Below are positions 12,901 to 24,800 of a stretch of 64,000 nucleotides of DNA, one piece after another. Where the stretch lies: contig JAEVHH010000002.1 in NCBI GenBank assembly GCA_017607445.1, forward strand, positions 4,990,001-5,054,000, given 5' to 3'. This stretch comes from Histoplasma ohiense (taxonomy: Eukaryota; Ascomycota; Eurotiomycetes; Onygenales; Ajellomycetaceae). The notes under the pieces are model-generated. The model worked only from the letters and a program-made list of their open reading frames with translations, did not search any database and had not been told where the DNA came from. How positions within the stretch are numbered: position 1 is the first letter of the stretch; the number at the start of each line of letters is the position of its first letter. Made by a program: the position numbers and the translations under genes.

Positions 12901-14798
12901 ATAGGCTTGGGAGGGAGATTTTTTTGCCGAGGCGAAAAAAAGTTAGAAAATAGATATCTTTACACCACAGCCGAAACATTCTCTGTTGGTCGATCATAGA
13001 TCGAGATGGAAAGTCACTCTATTGCCCGATTGGGTGGGTTACTCGCCAAGGTAACGGGAGGTAACATATTCATGTCGTACATGTATTCCCACCAACCCAT
13101 TGTTGCTTTAGCCATCTCCAGCACATGGAAATAATATCTGGCTACAACCTTTATGCCGATTAGCGCTTTCACTGGAGCCACATACAGGGTGCGGTTAACT
13201 GGTAGCCTAGGCAAAAATGCCCCCATCTCACAGGTGCCACGTAGTGTGTACCTCCCATTGAAGGGAAAGGACGAAACATCCCGTGAAGAACGGGAAGAAG
13301 AAGTTGGGTTGTTTCCCTCTAGTTTCTATGGAACAGAAAACGCCACTTGTGCTGCATTGCTGCTCCGTTTATTGAATTTTCTTCCTTGGGGCCTGGGAAA
13401 GGATATCAATTTCGAATGGGAAATACCAAATGTTTGTTTGTTAAAGCTTCTGTGGTGGGCAAAGAAGGAATTTTTCCATGGTTCACTGGTGTATTGTTTG
13501 TTCATTGCTGCAGGGATTTACAGTGCATGCATGTACTAAATGATATCACTGGAACAAGGCTGCTGATGGGAAGAAGAGTGGAAATGGAAATTTTGACCGA
13601 TGCGAATCCAAAACCAAAAGGTATTTGGCAAGAAACTGCTTTGGTATGTAAAAATCGATGATAAGCTGCCAAAATTTGGATGGTCCCTAAATTTACATAT
13701 TTCCCTCGAGAGCAACGTGCTAGTTTGGACAAATCACCAATTGCAATTGCGGAATGCAAAGACTTCGAGTCGCGAATCGGAATAGAAGACAGTCGATCAC
13801 ATAGAAATTCTTTTTTGTTAGTGGCAAAGGCTCTCCACATGCAATTTAGACATACATGAAAATTCTTGTCGTTTCACACCACCATGTTCTCGAGGAGAGT
13901 ATCCTTTTCAGTCAGTTCTTGCTCCAAAACGGGATCACATCAAGAGCACAGGACCTGTCACCAATCGTGGGCGCGTAGAATGTTGTAAATTTAGTTTCAC
14001 TTCATGTCAATAATCGACAACACAAAAGAGAACAGTCCGGACCTGGGTACGTAAAGCAGTTCAGATCACTTCTGAGTCATGAGCAGGGTGTTGAGACGCA
14101 AATAGAGAACTTGCCAGACAAGGAACTCAAAGTTGTTGGTAGTTAGCAAGATGCCCTCAGCCCAGCATAGGCGCTCATATTCTGTTGATGTCTTAGGCTG
14201 CGCCTTTTCTACCATATCGGACGAGCTCGTGACAGCTCAATTAGCCTGGCTTCCTTGGAATGCCATATCCCAAGCTCCCTTTAAATTTTGAATATGCTTT
14301 GGGTGGTAGCAGAGCATACGCTTTTGTCTGCTTATCAAGGGAACACAGGGACATCAAATGTGAGATATTGAGATATGACATATCCTGGATGGTATGCTCA
14401 TCTAGTTCATATCGGCACCTAACAGCGCTGGCCGCGAAATGCATAAGCTGTGCATCCAGACAAAGCATGAAGCAGGTACGACGCGCATATACGCAAACGC
14501 TTTGGTTGTGGTGCCGAGGTCTCAGACAAGTTTTCTCAACGTTTTGTCGTTGAATGAAGAAAGCAGATGGTTCGGAAACATAACATGCATGACTAATCAG
14601 AGGCAGGTCTTATTATGCTTGATCACCACAAGCTAAACCACTTTTGGAAAAACGATAACATCACCACATTAAAGGCCGACAATTAGGAAACATATCAGCT
14701 TGGTATTACTCAACGCTCCTGCGTACCTACTATGTAGGTAATTAGAGGTTGTTATCTTTGATTTTGTGGATATAGCAGGGCTCTGCCACAGCGATATA
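10000..14798. other. Gene-poor stretch before the BRCT gene
   Basis: No convincing gene. The best ATG-initiated frame is 13153-13539 (+, 128 codons), with a charged KGKDETSREEREEE-like middle and a hydrophobic C-terminus. It matches no family I recognise and is listed separately at low confidence. Frames at 10091-10930 (+) overlap one another in several phases, typical of chance openness in GC-balanced DNA. No tRNA, 5S rRNA or snRNA signature was seen on either strand. Confidence 0.55.
13153..13539 (+). other. Candidate orphan ORF, 128 codons
   Basis: This is an ATG-started open frame with an acidic and basic central patch (about residues 38-50) and a hydrophobic end (about residues 112-128) that could be one membrane segment. 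I do not recognise it, it has no neighbours suggesting a role, and overlapping frames in the same region are also open. It is kept only because it is the longest ATG-initiated frame in the first 14 kb; chance openness is the more likely explanation. Confidence 0.12.
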
Positions 14799-14846
14799 AT
14801 GAACTCTTCCATCTCCCTCGATACTATTAGTAGTATATTGTGCTAA
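14799..14846 (+). promoter_or_regulatory. Possible uORF of the BRCT gene
   Basis: A 15-codon open frame plus TAA lies in the presumed 5' leader and ends 23 nt before the main ATG at 14870. If the transcript starts upstream of 14799, it could lower translation of the BRCT protein. The transcription start is unknown. Confidence 0.3.
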
Positions 14847-14869
14847 ACCTCGAAGCAAGGGCAAACGAT

Positions 14870-16043
14870 ATGTCCCGCAATAAGGGCCATCTACCCTCTT
14901 CCATCCGTGACATCTTAACCACTCCCTCGGCCACCGCTCTTGGGACCTTTGACCCTTGGAATTCTGTATCGACGGGACATCAACGGGCTGAACATTCTCG
15001 CAGCAGTTCTCCCGGGTGGCAAGAGGTATTATCTCGGAAACTTGGGAAGCAATTTAGGGATACCACCGGTCGCGGCGGCCGGTGTAGCGGAAGGGATAGC
15101 GAATGGGACTGGGTGTCCTCAGATCAATATGATGACATTAGACGGAGAGAGGAGCGGATTGGAGATATCAGGAATTTAATGGGCGGTGTTAAGAAAAGGC
15201 GACTAGATGTGCAAGGGAGGTCAGATTCGAAGTGCACCGCAGAACGGGACAAGATTCATTGCGCGATCACAAAAGGAAACGGAGCGCTTGTTCTTGGTGA
15301 CCCGGGAAGCGAAAGACAGAAAAACTGCCCGGCGGTCCATCGAGATCAAGCTCAAAATGATTCAGATACTGCTGGCTCAGGGAGAAAAGTTGAACCTATC
15401 AAATCTTGCACACCGGCAGCAAGCGAATTAGAAACAATTGTCTCCAATTCGATTCCCAAGTCTATCCAAACAAAACTCCATATGACTCCTCAGCCAGAAT
15501 CTCCAGGGTCTGCATCCAAGGGAATTTTTGCTAATTTGACCATTTATGTCAACGGCTCCACTTATCCTCTCATCTCGGATCATAAACTCAAACAGCTTCT
15601 CGTTTCAAATGGTGCAAATGTCACTTTCGCCCTCGCTCGACATACAGCTACTCATGTTATTCTCGGAAGGCCAAATAACAATCGAAACGAAAATGGTGCT
15701 GGCGGAGGTCTTGCAGCGACGAAGCTGCAGCGTGAAATACAACGAGTGGGTAGAAAGGGTTTGAAGTTTGTCGGTGTTGAATGGTTTGTATTTCCCACCT
15801 CCCCCCTAACATACAACCGAAGCGCACATATCTATCTGGAGCTTTACATTTCATCTCAATCGCAACTTTTCATCGTAAATGCCATTTCGATATCTAGAAG
15901 ATGTTTACTAACGACTGTACGTATCCAGGGTTTTGGAAAGCGTCAAAGCTGGATGTCGCCTCCCAGAGGCTCGATTTGCAACTTTGCACATGGCGCCGGA
16001 TAAACAGAGAAGTGTCCTAAGCATGTTCCAACGAGAATTGTAA
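14870..16043 (+). CDS. BRCT-domain protein (DNA-damage type), 2 exons
   Basis: Exons 14870-15783 and 15929-16043; the 145-nt intron has a TTTACTAAC branch-like site and interrupts the conserved Trp codon of the BRCT core. The product is about 342 aa. The first 215 residues are low-complexity and charged, without a known fold. Residues about 218-325 form one BRCT domain, recognised from the IYVNGSTYP strand, the THVILGRP segment and, after splicing, VEWVLESVKAGCRLPEARF. The strand order and the Trp-containing last helix are typical of Rev1-like and related BRCTs. BRCT modules bind phosphopeptides or DNA ends in repair and checkpoint proteins; there is no catalytic domain here, so an adaptor role is inferred. 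ATG 14870 is the first in-frame ATG. The gene is convergent with the downstream helicase. Confidence 0.85.
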
Positions 16044-16492
16044 CCGTACCCAGGATTCTAGAGAGTTCATTTCTCTTGTGCATTTGATATGTCATTGCCT
16101 TACGTCTCTCTTATCTTTTGTTATGTGACTCAACGAAACCGATTTCATTGTCATGCATAGCAGGTTTATGAACCCTGCAAGCCACCTTGGTTACTCTGAT
16201 ATGGGAATGGATAGCCATGCTAGATATTTTAGAATAGAATCATTTGTTTGACATCCATTCAATGAGAGGGTTAATGTCGCACTAATTTCAATTATGTGGA
16301 CATATTACTATCACAAAATATAACAACCGACCAAATATTCACCCTCAAGAGATCACTTCCATCCAAACAAGACAAAAAATGCAACTATCCCATCAGTGTG
16401 GCGTTGTCAGCCAAATGAAGCCAACTTTTACATACTCTGTCGATGCATCCTAAGAAGATTTCCCTTATACTACGAAAATCTGGAAAAGCAAA
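16044..16492. other. Convergent 3' intergenic region
   Basis: This is the tail-to-tail spacer between the BRCT gene (+) and the helicase (-). It is AT-rich and should hold both 3' UTRs and poly(A) signals. No gene or repeat seen. Confidence 0.7.
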
Positions 16493-19400
16493 TCAAAACA
16501 AAGAACGATTCTTTCGAAGCTCTCTTTCCTTTGCCTCTGAAAACACCTTTTGCCATAACTCAACCCACCCTTTCTGGTTAGATCTCAATTCTTTGCGCGG
16601 ATTGCGAATAGCAAAAGATAAAGCATTTCGTACTCTAGTAGTGAGTGCTTTGAGGGCGAGCATTGATTTCCAATCCTTGACAGAGAATCGAATGCGCGCG
16701 CCATCTATAGCAATTATTCCAGCGTATAACTTTCGTTCTATGTTAGTAAATCGAGTGGAAAAAAGCCAGTATACATCTGCAATGAAAAATGAAGGGAGAG
16801 AAAGAAGGACGCATAACGGGAAGCAGGAGCGGATTAGTTACCTTGAACTCGACGTCCCCGCAGAGTAATGCAATTGCAAAATCTTCCACGGGGCTAGTTT
16901 CGTGGGCGTTTAGATATCGAGTACCAGCTTGCATAATGTGATAAAATGAAAGCCACTTCAATGTAGCGTCCGGTTTGTTGTTCACTGATGTTGGGTGGAG
17001 GGACACAGTTTGATTATTAGCAACATTCCTCCAACCCTTTCCATTGCGGCTAAGCAGTTTGGGATAGAAGCTCCACGCAATGACTGAATTTACGATTATG
17101 TCATTTTCGCTGTTGATATCCATCCGTTTGGGTACGGTGAAGAATTGGCGTTGGCGGCCGGTAAAGCGAGCTCTGCGTTTGGTCGACGTTAGACTTGATC
17201 AGGGACGAATGAGCAAGAATTAGTAGAAAAACTGTGCGAACCTAATAAGGGAATCTTTCTCCGCAGGATCAAGATTGAGTAGTCCTGAGTCAACAATTGA
17301 TGTCAAGAGCTGCATTTTCACATCTTCGATATTCTGCAAGGTTTGCGAACTTAGATAATTTTTCCTGCAGAATGCATATTCACTCATTCCCGGAGTACTT
17401 CGGTGCCGTTTCCAGGATAAATAGGCATTATAAACAGTAAGAAGATCGGAGTTTCCTGTCTCTGCGATTAGAATATTAAGAATAGAATACTCAGGATAGA
17501 ATATGATATACCTCGTTTAAACGCAAGTTTGGCGAGCTCACTTTGTGTGGTAGAGCCAACCGTATTGACAAATGGAGACTTAGATGAAACAATAGCGGCA
17601 ATGCTAACAGCGCTGTCTAAGCATTTAAAAAACGCCCCATATATAATGAGCTTGCCCAGGAAGACGTCCAAAGGCAATTTCGCAAGTAGTCTACCGAGTG
17701 GAGTCAAATTTTCCGAATTCGTCAATGCCTTGACATCTTTAAGAGCTTCGATGGCACGGCGAATATTTTTGGGTGAGGGAGGGTCGATGGCTTCCGAGAG
17801 TGTCTGTTCGACTTCTCCCAAATTACATATTTTCACCCGAAGGATGAGATCTTGCAACGAAAGCCGGAGTATTTCAGGTGTCTGTTGTTCTGCAAGCTGT
17901 TGATCGTCGTTAATATATGCGGGTGTTTTAATTTATAGATTGAGACAAGGACATGATTAAACGAACCAATTTGTCATGTCGAAACTTTGTGAACAAATGG
18001 AAGCAAAGGCCTCTCTGTACTCGACCCGCACGCCCTCGACGCTGTTTTGCGTTGGCGCGTGCTATGAACGATTCAACTAATTTGGATACCTGTCGTTTCT
18101 CATCGAACCTATTTCCATTATTAATCTTGAAGTAATTGATCGGGTAGGATGAATAGTTGAGAAATACCGCATAACTTTTTCTTTGCCCGTATCAATAACC
18201 GCCGTAATGTCGGGAATCGTAATGCCTGGTAAAAATTAGTTGAGAGTAGAGATAATAAAGAGAATTGGCTTACCTGTTTCTGCGATATTCGTTGCGATCA
18301 CAATCTTCCTCACGCCTGTAGGTGGAACATGGAATGCTTTTTCTTGATCCTCACTAGCAATTGAAGAGTGTAGCGCATGTATGACCCAATCGCTTTTGTT
18401 AAATAACGGCTCGGATAAGATTTCGTCATTGAGGCGCCGAATTTCTGCCATTCCAGGCATGAAAACGAGAATGGCTTTGCTGTATTGCTCAAATTCCTTT
18501 CTTGTTGTAATCTCTAAGAGGAGACTGACTATGAGTTTGTAGTCTAGGCGATATTCATCAATTCCAGTTACAACTTCTCGGGTTTGCCTACTATATCCAA
18601 CCAAAGAGGATGATAAGTCTCCTGTAGGCTTGTCATGCGATTGATCTGGCAACTCGTCGTCGTCGTCTATTAGTGCAGAAAGTCCATCATTGTTTGGACA
18701 ATGCTTCGTAATCTCGATAGCATCCTCCAGGTACTTAACTTCAACATGAAACGTCCGACCCGGAATATCCAATACAGGGGCGCCATGGAGATACTTTGAA
18801 AACCGTGCGGCATCTACTGTAGCTGACATCAATACAAGCTTCAGATCTGGTCTTTCCTGCATCAGCCTGCGGAGTATAATTAGAAGGAAATCGCTGTCAA
18901 TTGTACGTTCGTGTACCTCATCTAATACTAGATGTGTAATATCCTCGAAATCTCTAGGACGCTCTAGCATTCTAACCACAACACCTGTTGTGCTGGAGAA
19001 TTTGTTAGCAAAAGCTTATTAGAAAATGGTTGGTTACACCGTAGGCTAATATACATACGCAAATATTAGTCGTGTCGAACTTGAAATTTTACTTTCCAAT
19101 CTAATAGCATATCCAACAAGGGAGCGGTTTGTCCCCACAGCGTTTTTATCCTCTCCGAGTTCGTCACTCAGTCTTTTAGCCAGGGACATGGCTGAAATTC
19201 GTCGAGGTTCGGTGACATAAATTTTGCAATCACGGCCCGATAGCAGTTCCTTTTCGAGTATAAATGATGGCACTTGAGTACTTTTCCCGCTCCCCGTTTC
19301 ACTGCAGATAATTATTGCTTGGTTGCTTGCAAGGGTGTCTAAAATCTGGTGTTTGAACTGCCATATGGGTAACGTCTTTCGGAAAGATTCCATAGAAACG

Positions 19401-21470
19401 AAAGAAGATGTTGAGGATCTTTGCGTCCAGAGATTTTGGAGCTGTTCATGCGTCTTGGCAGTTTGTTTTGACACACTGTTTTGCCGCGGAATAGGAGAAT
19501 TGATTCCACCGTTCCGTTTCACGAAACCTCCTAAGAGAATAACATCTTCCTCCAGCGTTGACATTTTCTCTTGGACTAGCTTTTGAATGCCCTTCAGAAT
19601 TCCTTTATCAACTTCGTCTTCATCATGTTTCTTAACATGAATAAGTTCGTCCCATAGATCCCGCCACACGGCAGGCAATTTCATGTAAATTTTATTCTCT
19701 TTCTGAGAATGAGAAAGTATTGCGAAAAGAGCCACAGTCGATATGTAAGACTCAGCTTGTAAGGGAGTAGGAGTGGATATTGAGGCCATAGATGCGTATA
19801 CTAAATGCGAATCACTTCTGAATGATATGTCACCCAGTGGTGGGTGCGGTGCGATATCCTGTGCCTTTGACCATCTAATTTCAATCTCTTTGCGATGAGA
19901 GAAAGACGTTGATGATATGTCTCTGTAATATATTTTACATCCGGAGTCCCTTTTTAGATAAAAGTTAGCCAGGAAAAACCGCACAAATGAGATATCTCTC
20001 AAACCTTGCCCGGCACGCTTCCTCGAGGACTCGTCGTGGGTTCATGCCCGTTGGATTTCCAAAATCCCTATTGCGTATGATTGTGCTGCCATTTGCCCCA
20101 GAACTCGAAGATGGTGCCGAAGGGCCTTCCAAATCAGCACCAAACAAACCGCCTAACATATAATCATTTTCGTTTGAGCTTGAACATATAGATTCGGCCA
20201 GTTTGTCAGAGGCGTCCTGGATTTGGGTGTCTTTCAACTCAGCAGGAGGCGGCTCAAATTGCTGTTCTTCAGCGACGGCATTTCGTAAGAATTTCGCGGT
20301 ATCTTTTCTTAACTCAGCGAGTTTATTTTGCCACATATTCTCTGCCTGATCGCGGTCGAACAAAATGTCATTTTCGATCCTTGAAAGTTTTTTCTTAAGC
20401 TTAGCAGCGTTAAGCAAAGTCTTATCATTCTCCAGTGTTAACGATGAAACCCCTTTTCTTTGCCTCTTATTCGCCTTGTTAAACAAATCTGGTTGTTGCA
20501 CGTAAAGTTGCGTTTGGATTTCAACATATTTAGGAACAAGAAAATCCGGATCACAGTCAGACTCATCAGAGCTATGGCAGGCTAGGTTCAGTCCTGTTTT
20601 GGCTTGAATTCCCTGTTCGTTTGGGCGAGTATCGCTTGATGTATTATAACCAGTGCTAGATGGAGTAGAGCTTGCGTTACCTATCGATATTTAGCAGACG
20701 CTCTACAAGTACAGTGAAATGATAGGCTCACTCGTTTGGAGGTTAGCATCTTTGGTAGCAATCTTCGAGACGTTATTGCGAAGCTTGTCGTATGCTGGCA
20801 GATCGTTCTCATCGCAACTCATCCCAAGCCACTCTAAGGATTGGTCCAAGCCCCATACAATGTCCTTAAGAGCAGCCGAATCATTGAAAGAAAGTTTCAG
20901 AGTAGCCTTCAGCGCTTCATCAACATGAAGCTGTGTAAAGCCCAAGCCTAGAAGCGACTCTCGAAGAGTCCAAAGTTTTATGGAGAGCTCCTCTTCCGAA
21001 AATATCTGGGTCTCTTCCATTTCAGCTTTAGAGATTTGCTCACTGTATTGATTTATCTCCAGTTTCTCTTTTTCCATAATTTCGTTGAGAATTTCAGGAG
21101 ATAGCCAGTCCGTAACATTTAGATTTGAAGCCTGGGGCCGCAAGATACGTTTCTCTGTCTCCAACTTCAGTACTTGGCGAGAAGAGTCATTCTTACATTT
21201 TGCGCCATATTTTTCCACCAGCAGCTGTAGCTCAGCATCCTCAAGGTGCTTTTGGAGCTCATCTGGGGATAGCTGCTGAAGCTCAGGCTGCTCTTGGGCC
21301 GCGACGGAAGCCGTTTGAGATCGTGACTCCGGCTGAGGCTCCATTGGCACATTGGCGGAAGACAATAATGTTGAAGATTCAGGCGCCTTTAGCTTCGATG
21401 GTACTGAGATTGTTGTAAAACCTCTTGCTGGATTTGAAGCAGGCTTCCTCTTCTTCCTGTTGGGGGCCAT
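16493..21470 (-). CDS. DExH-box RNA helicase, DHX29/DHX57/Ucp12 type
   Basis: Ten exons, transcribed right to left: 20732-21470, 20005-20680, 19059-19949, 18274-18992, 18168-18225, 17967-18108, 17512-17896, 17242-17461, 16842-17172, 16493-16729. All junctions keep phase; the product is 1465 aa. The start lies in a CACCATGG context. The N-terminal ~450 residues are a helical, charged extension with a UBA-like segment (about residues 170-220). Helicase motif I GSGKST lies at about 691-696, motif II DEVH at about 793-796, motif III SAT at about 825-827, motif V NIAETG precedes an intron, and motif VI QRRGRAGR lies at about 1050-1057. HA2-like and OB-fold regions follow to the C-terminus. DHX29 relatives act in scanning on the 40S subunit; the yeast homologue (YLR419W) and fission-yeast Ucp12 are less well studied, so the translation role is inferred. 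The last intron (112 nt) is the longest. The gene shares a 358-bp promoter region with GCN1. Confidence 0.92.
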
Positions 21471-21828
21471 GGTGGGGCAAATCCTTTTTTTTCCCTCGGT
21501 GACGTAAATTTATAGATCAGAGCTCAGTGGGATATAAAGTCTGCATAAAATAGTAAAGGGAATTAATAGAGAATAACAAATTAAACCAATAAGCCGCCGT
21601 ATGGCAGAGAAACCTACACATGGATACGCAGTCGGATGTTATTTTTGTTCCTGTTGTTTGGCTGAGGTGTGATTTTTTGTCAAACTTGCTGACTGATGTC
21701 ACAACTCCCCACAAAAACCGCCGCCGTTATTTTCTCCCGAAACCGACGAACAACGGAGGGCCATACATTGCGAGCAATCACCTCCATATTGATTTCTTTA
21801 GTCCCAACATGCGCGAGAGCCATGCGAC
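21471..21828. promoter_or_regulatory. Bidirectional promoter, helicase / GCN1
   Basis: This 358-bp region separates two divergent start codons, so it must hold both core promoters and both 5' leaders. It contains a TGACGTAA word at 21500-21507, which matches the CRE-like consensus bound by fungal ATF/CREB bZIP proteins, about 30 bp before the helicase ATG. A TGATGTCA near-match lies closer to GCN1. Factor binding is inference. Confidence 0.7.
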
Positions 21829-21856
21829 ATGGACGAAATTGAGAGGAACAACGTGA
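21809..21856 (+). promoter_or_regulatory. Out-of-frame upstream AUGs overlapping the GCN1 start
   Basis: Two ATGs at 21809 and 21822 precede the GCN1 ATG (21829) by 20 and 7 nt, in frames other than the main one. The first frame runs to a TGA at 21854-21856 and the second to a TGA at 21840-21842, both beyond the GCN1 start. If present in the mRNA, they would divert some scanning ribosomes. Confidence 0.35.
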
Positions 21857-24800
21857 GCGAGGGCTGTTTCGAAAATTTGGAGAGAGTGGTGCTCTCGGGT
21901 TCAACAGCTCGTCGCTGCCATGGGCTTCATGAGCTACATGAGAAATTGTCTGGTAACAACTCCCTATCTATAGCGTTATGCTACGATTTAAGCTAAAATT
22001 TTGAAGGATCCCAAATCTCGCAGGACCTATTTCGACCAATTGTGAAGCTTTTATTCAGGACATATCCCTTTTACGTTGACCGCGCCTCTCGTCAAGCAGT
22101 GCAGAAATGTCTCGGTGCGCTGTTTCGAATTCCAACCGCAAGCCTCGACCTTCAATATTTCATTCAGGAATTAAAGAAGGAATGTTCCAAGTCGGCAATA
22201 GCTTCTACGAATGCTTTTGTTTTAGCAGAATGGTGTTCGCTGCTACTACAACTCCTAAGCGAGATGCCTGACTCCGCTCAGTCTGTATTAGAGATTTTAT
22301 CCGCAGATGCCAAGGTCATCGAAATTTGTTTGCGTACTAAAACCAAAGGAAGTGTGAAGCACTCAGCTGTTGTCGTGACCAGACGAGCATTGCGAGCAGT
22401 TTTTTCCCCGGAGGAAAAAGGCGAGGAGATCCTACGGCGGGCAATTCCTCTCTTGACGAGTGATGCCATCTCGGGTTCAAGAAATGCTCCATTTCTTGGG
22501 ATTGTAGCTGGGGTCAGCCACCGGATTCCTAATAGAAAACCGATTCTGGAAGATTTAAAGATTGGCATACTTCAATACTATGCTAAGGAGATTGTTGGAT
22601 CGAGGACAGTTCTACCACTCCATATTGTAGGAGGATTACACGATTTCTTTATATCGTTCGCTACTGCTGAAGACCTTGAGGTTAATATCTGGCCATCCCT
22701 GGAAAAAGCCATCCTTAGAGCTCCTGAAATAGTTTTAAGCGGAGTTATACCATCCCTTGCGTCCTCAATACCCTCAAAGGTCGACATATCGGAAATATTC
22801 TTTACTCATTTCTGCAAGCCACTCCTAGCAAATATCAAGACCACAAATCCAGCTATCAGAACTGGTGCTGTCAAAGCTTTTGAAAGCCTGGCTTCTAGAT
22901 GTAGGGCTGAACACTGGCTATTGAAGGTAGTAGAAGAAGTGGTGGCACCCCTCAAAACTCAGAAAATTACCAACGCCGAACAGCGTGGCCTTCAAGTTCA
23001 AATACTGTCGGCTATTCCACCTTCCACCAATACATCTCAATTTATACTGGAAGGACTCGTCACGGCCTTGTCCCGCGAAGCTAACGAAATTGCCTTGGAG
23101 CCTGAGATTAAGTCATTTTGCCTTCATTTTTCCTTCCTCATTCGCGCTGCAGCACCTGTTGGGAAGGAAATATTCACTGCTATAGCGAAAGGCTGCAGTG
23201 AGAAACGAATAATCTTCCGCAAATTGTGGCTGGTCAACGTTGGAGAACTTTTGTGGGGTTTGGAGGATGAACAGTTATTTGGTTCTAACCTCGAAATGGA
23301 TTTCTTACATGCAATAGTTGCCAGACTTCAGGAAACATTTGATGACATTGCCGCTAACCCATTACCTGCGGTTCAGAGTGGGGCTATTACAATAGCTTTC
23401 ATCATGACTGCTTTATCAAGCAGACTCAAAAATAAAAAAGATAAGAACGGATCTTTGTTACTGGCGTACGACAGGGTTCTCCAGCAATCGTTTTCTATAT
23501 CGCCTAAACCCTCGTTCCTTCTGAATCCTAAAATCTACACGAAACTGACTTCAGCGGATGACTTCCTATGGAAAACACGTGCTCTGTCTACAATTGCTCG
23601 ATCGAAGGTGTTTGAGGCTGGAGACCCTGCCGCAAGAGACGCATGGGGACAAGCTTTCATTTACATGATCTGTTCATCTAGTACTCCTCCAGAAGCCCGA
23701 AGACATGTAGTGAGTGCTTTCAAACAATGCTACTGTGGGAATCCAGCCCTTGTTGGGACAACAGCGATAACTACATTGTGGGATTGGCTTCATTCTCTGG
23801 ATACTTCCAATAAAGACTCGGCTTCGTTCAGTGCATGCACTGGAAATGAAAAACTTCACCTCGTAATCAAAGCTATCAGCCTTTCACCCTCTGAACGTTA
23901 CCCTGAAAACGAAATAACCAATGGAGTTCTCAAAGACCGGCTTGTTGAATTACTCGTTCTCTGCCGGCCGCTGTTGATACCGGGGACACAATGGATTGAC
24001 GTTGTTTTGAAAACCGGTATAGATCCGAGGGAATTGGTTCATGAGAAATACAAACAGTGCATGTCTCAGATCCTAAACGCTATAACTGTACGTCGTTTCA
24101 AAAAATGCTTTACGAAGGGATGTTGTGTTTAACTTGAACTTTGATAGGACCCAATTCGAAAACAGATAACCAAGGGAAAATCTGCGGCATGGAGCGCTGC
24201 AGCTGATTTAGCTTTCGTGGCTCCCGATATCATGATTCCCTGTCTCATTAAACAACTTCATGAAGATCTGGATCCGAAGCGAATACTGAAATTTGATCCA
24301 ACTGACATTGCTATAGCCCGGACACCTGAAGGAACTATGTTTGTGGATGTTTTGAGTACGAAATCTAAACCTGTTATAGGCAAGGGTAAGGATGCGGACA
24401 CTTTGAAATGGGAGGAAGAGCTGCGGGCCCAAGTTGCACAGAAGCGAGGCCAACAAGAGAAAAGGTTGACTGCAGATGAACAGGCAAAAGTTAATGTGCA
24501 GTTGGTAAAAGAAGCTGAAATTCGAAAAGATGTTGAAACAGAGGAAGAAATAATCAAAAGAGGTGCCGGGATCGTTGAAAGCCTTGCCCGAGGTCCCCCA
24601 ACTGATGTCGAGACATGGATAAACCCCGCTGTCGGGTGCCTTACGGACATGGCGAAAGCTGGAGCCGGCGCTTTAGTCGCGGATGCCATTTCATTGGCAT
24701 ACGTTGCGTGTTCAAATCGAATCTCCTCAAGGCTTGGGTTAATACGACCATTTGTTGGAATAGCTACGCTGCGGGCACTCGGGAGAACCTACTTAGACTC

